From the NCBI GenBank assembly GCA_964509545.1, contig CAZDXQ010000034.1:1-41243 (forward strand): a stretch of 41,243 nt of DNA, written 5' to 3'. Below the pieces are notes generated by a model. The model did not search any database and was not told the origin of the DNA. It saw nothing but the letters and a program-made list of their open reading frames with translations. Numbering within the stretch: the stretch's first letter is position 1; each line of letters opens with the position of its first letter. Of this stretch, positions 39,648 through 41,243 are shown piece by piece. Both the position numbers and the translations under genes were made by a program. The DNA comes from JADJWR01 sp964509545. GTDB taxonomy: Bacteria; Pseudomonadota; Gammaproteobacteria; Burkholderiales; Burkholderiaceae_F.

Positions 39648-41174
39648 TCAGAAGCGTTCCAGCTGCGCGAACGGCAGCTTGCCGCCGCTCACCTTCATCC
39701 GGCCATACTCGGCGCAGCGATGCAGCGTCGGCACTCCCTTGGCCGGATTGAGAATCCCTGCCGGATCGAAGGCGCGCTTCACCGCCCGGAACTGCTCCAG
39801 TTCGGCCGGCGTGAACTGCGAGCACATCTGGCTGATCTTCTCGACGCCGACGCCATGTTCGCCGGTGATCGTTCCGCCGAGCGCCACCGAAAGCTCCAGG
39901 ATCTCGACGCCGAAGTCCTCGGCCCGCTTCACTTCTTCGGGATCGTTGTCGTTGAACAGGATCAGCGGATGCAGGTTGCCGTCGCCGGCGTGGAACACGT
40001 TCGGGCAGCGCAGGCCGTACTTGCCTTCCATCTTCTGGATCGCGCGCAGCATCTCGCCGAGCCGCTTGCGCGGGATCGTGCCGTCCATGCAGTAGTAGGC
40101 CGGCGAGACGCGGCCGGCGGCCGGAAAGGCGTTCTTCCGCCCCTTCCAGAACTTCAGCCGCTCGGCCTCCGAGTTCGACACGGCGATGCGCTTCGCACCG
40201 GCCTGGTTCAGCACTTCGGTCATGCGCGCGATCTCTTCCTCGACCTCGGCCGCGGTGCCGTCGGACTCGACCAGCAGGATCGCCGCCGCGTCGAGGTCGT
40301 AGCCCGCCTTGACGAACGGCTCGACCATCCGGGTGGCGGGCTGGTCCATCATCTCCAGCCCGGCCGGGATGATGCCGGCGGCGATGATCGCCGCCACCGC
40401 CTCGCCGGCGACGCCGACGTCGTCGAAGCTGGCCATGATGCAGCGCGCGAGCTGCGGTTTCGGTACCAGCTTGACCGTCACCTCGGTGACGACTGCCAGC
40501 ATGCCCTCGGAGCCGATCACCAGCGCCAGCAGGTCCAGCCCCGGCACGTCGGGCGCGGTGGAGCCGAACTCGGCCAGGTCACCGTCGCCGGTCACGCCGC
40601 GCACCGCCAGCACGTTGTGGAAGGTCAGGCCGTACTTCAGGCAGTGCACGCCGCCCGAGTTCTCGGCCACGTTGCCGGCGATCGTGCAGGCGATCTGGCT
40701 CGACGGGTCGGGGGCGTAGTACAGGCCGTAAGGCGCCGCGGCCTCGGTGATGGCCAGGTTGCGCACGCCGGGCTCGACCACCGCCGTGCGCGCCAGCGGA
40801 TCGATGCGCACGATACGGTTCAGCTTCGCCGTCGACAACAGCACGCCGCCGGCATGCGGCAGGGCGCCCCCGGACAGCCCGGTGCCGGCGCCGCGCGGCA
40901 CGATCGGCACGCCCAGGTCGCGGCAGATCTTCACCACCGCGACGATCTGTTCCTGCGATTCCGGCAGCACGGCGGCGAGCGGCAACTGCCGGTAGAGCGT
41001 CAGCCCGTCGCACTCGTAGGGGCGGGTGTCTTCCTCGCGGTAGAGCACGCAGTGCTCGGGCAGCATCGTGCGCAGCCGCGCCACGACATCACGCTGCCGG
41101 CCCGGGTCGACCGGCCCTTCGCCGTCGAGCGGCAGCCGGCCGTAGGGATTCGCTTTTTCCGCAGGGGCGTTCAT
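39648..41174 (-). CDS. glcD: Glycolate oxidase catalytic FAD subunit
   Basis: GlcD is the catalytic flavoprotein that oxidises glycolate to glyoxylate. It has 508 residues. The FAD-binding PCMH domain (about 50-230) contains VPIVPRGAGTGLSGGALP and IACTIAGNVAENSGGVHCLKYG. The C-terminal FAD-oxidase domain shows the HAGDGNLHPLILFN (about 383-396) and GEHGVGVEKI (about 436-445) motifs. The ATG at 41174 is chosen because the RTEDxRPYECDG-like segment (YREEDTRPYECDGL) is then at its usual distance. A longer TTG start at 41231 is possible but adds sequence unlike the family. It is the first gene of the glcDEF-LrgAB operon. Confidence 0.96.
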   Translation of the reverse strand: MNAPAEKANPYGRLPLDGEGPVDPGRQRDVVARLRTMLPEHCVLYREEDTRPYECDGLTLYRQLPLAAVLPESQEQIVAVVKICRDLGVPIVPRGAGTGLSGGALPHAGGVLLSTAKLNRIVRIDPLARTAVVEPGVRNLAITEAAAPYGLYYAPDPSSQIACTIAGNVAENSGGVHCLKYGLTFHNVLAVRGVTGDGDLAEFGSTAPDVPGLDLLALVIGSEGMLAVVTEVTVKLVPKPQLARCIMASFDDVGVAGEAVAAIIAAGIIPAGLEMMDQPATRMVEPFVKAGYDLDAAAILLVESDGTAAEVEEEIARMTEVLNQAGAKRIAVSNSEAERLKFWKGRKNAFPAAGRVSPAYYCMDGTIPRKRLGEMLRAIQKMEGKYGLRCPNVFHAGDGNLHPLILFNDNDPEEVKRAEDFGVEILELSVALGGTITGEHGVGVEKISQMCSQFTPAELEQFRAVKRAFDPAGILNPAKGVPTLHRCAEYGRMKVSGGKLPFAQLERF

Positions 41175-41243
41175 GGAGCCGAGCTTAAACTCATTTTCGA
41201 CAGTTTGTTTTGCGAATTGCTTCGGTTTCAAGGGGTTAGCGGG

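Noticed and set aside
1..41243. CRISPR array, tRNA, rRNA or prophage
   Set aside because: No regularly spaced direct repeats, no cloverleaf or rRNA sequence, and no phage structural or integrase gene were seen by eye. A covariance-model tRNA scan was not possible.

Overview
The window is high-GC, densely packed chromosomal DNA. The gene families point to a betaproteobacterium, probably of the Rhodocyclales/Burkholderiales kind: DUF3422, DUF349 and DUF72 proteins, a membrane-anchored TAXI protein, glcDEF with an LrgAB pair, a DctPQM TRAP system, and FccAB-like sulfide dehydrogenase. This taxonomic reading is an inference. There are no rRNA or tRNA genes, no CRISPR array, no phage genes and no transposase. 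The only mobile sequence found is a ~190-bp MITE-like element.

Layout, left to right. 0.2-2.2 kb: a DMT exporter, then a divergent flavin reductase and DUF1992 pair. 2.3-5.0 kb: a LemA-TPM-TPM envelope cluster, then msrA. 5.1-8.0 kb: a TRAP carboxylate transporter (DctP, internal terminator, DctQ, DctM). 8.2-10.2 kb: an AraC regulator divergent from a ring-cleaving extradiol dioxygenase. 10.2-11.5 kb: a 0.6-kb gap and a toxin-antitoxin pair. 11.7-15.3 kb (minus): a response regulator, a seven-TM-type histidine kinase and a DUF72 protein. 15.5-18.9 kb (minus): pdxH, chaC, an MFS and a DMT transporter in one transcription unit. 19.0-25.3 kb: a tandem UspA protein, divergent from TAXI protein - pncA - DUF349 - DUF1810. 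25.6-27.3 kb (minus): cytochrome c plus FccB-like flavoprotein. 27.7-29.9 kb: a DUF3422 gene broken by an amber codon, and a DUF2807 protein. 29.9-33.6 kb: the MITE-like element, then an acyl-CoA ligase overlapping a ThDP lyase. 33.7-36.0 kb: a small HMA-like protein and an M23 peptidase. 36.2-41.2 kb (minus): glcDEF followed by an LrgA/LrgB pair.

How the genes work together. The window reads as small-molecule carbon metabolism plus envelope and stress upkeep. Glycolate oxidase runs into an LrgAB pair, whose plant homologue PLGG1 carries glycolate and glycerate; the operon may therefore join transport and oxidation. The ligase-lyase pair could activate a 2-hydroxy acid to its CoA ester and cleave off one carbon. 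The TRAP system and the AraC/dioxygenase unit suggest uptake of organic acids and breakdown of aromatics. The cytochrome/flavoprotein pair suggests sulfide oxidation.

The most unusual non-coding items are four. One is a two-copy intergenic hairpin whose stem shows compensatory changes, with both copies lying between convergent genes. The second is the MITE-like element with CTAG flanks. The third is a cluster of six CGATCG palindromes in a divergent promoter region. The fourth is a palindrome-flanked promoter before the small HMA-like gene.
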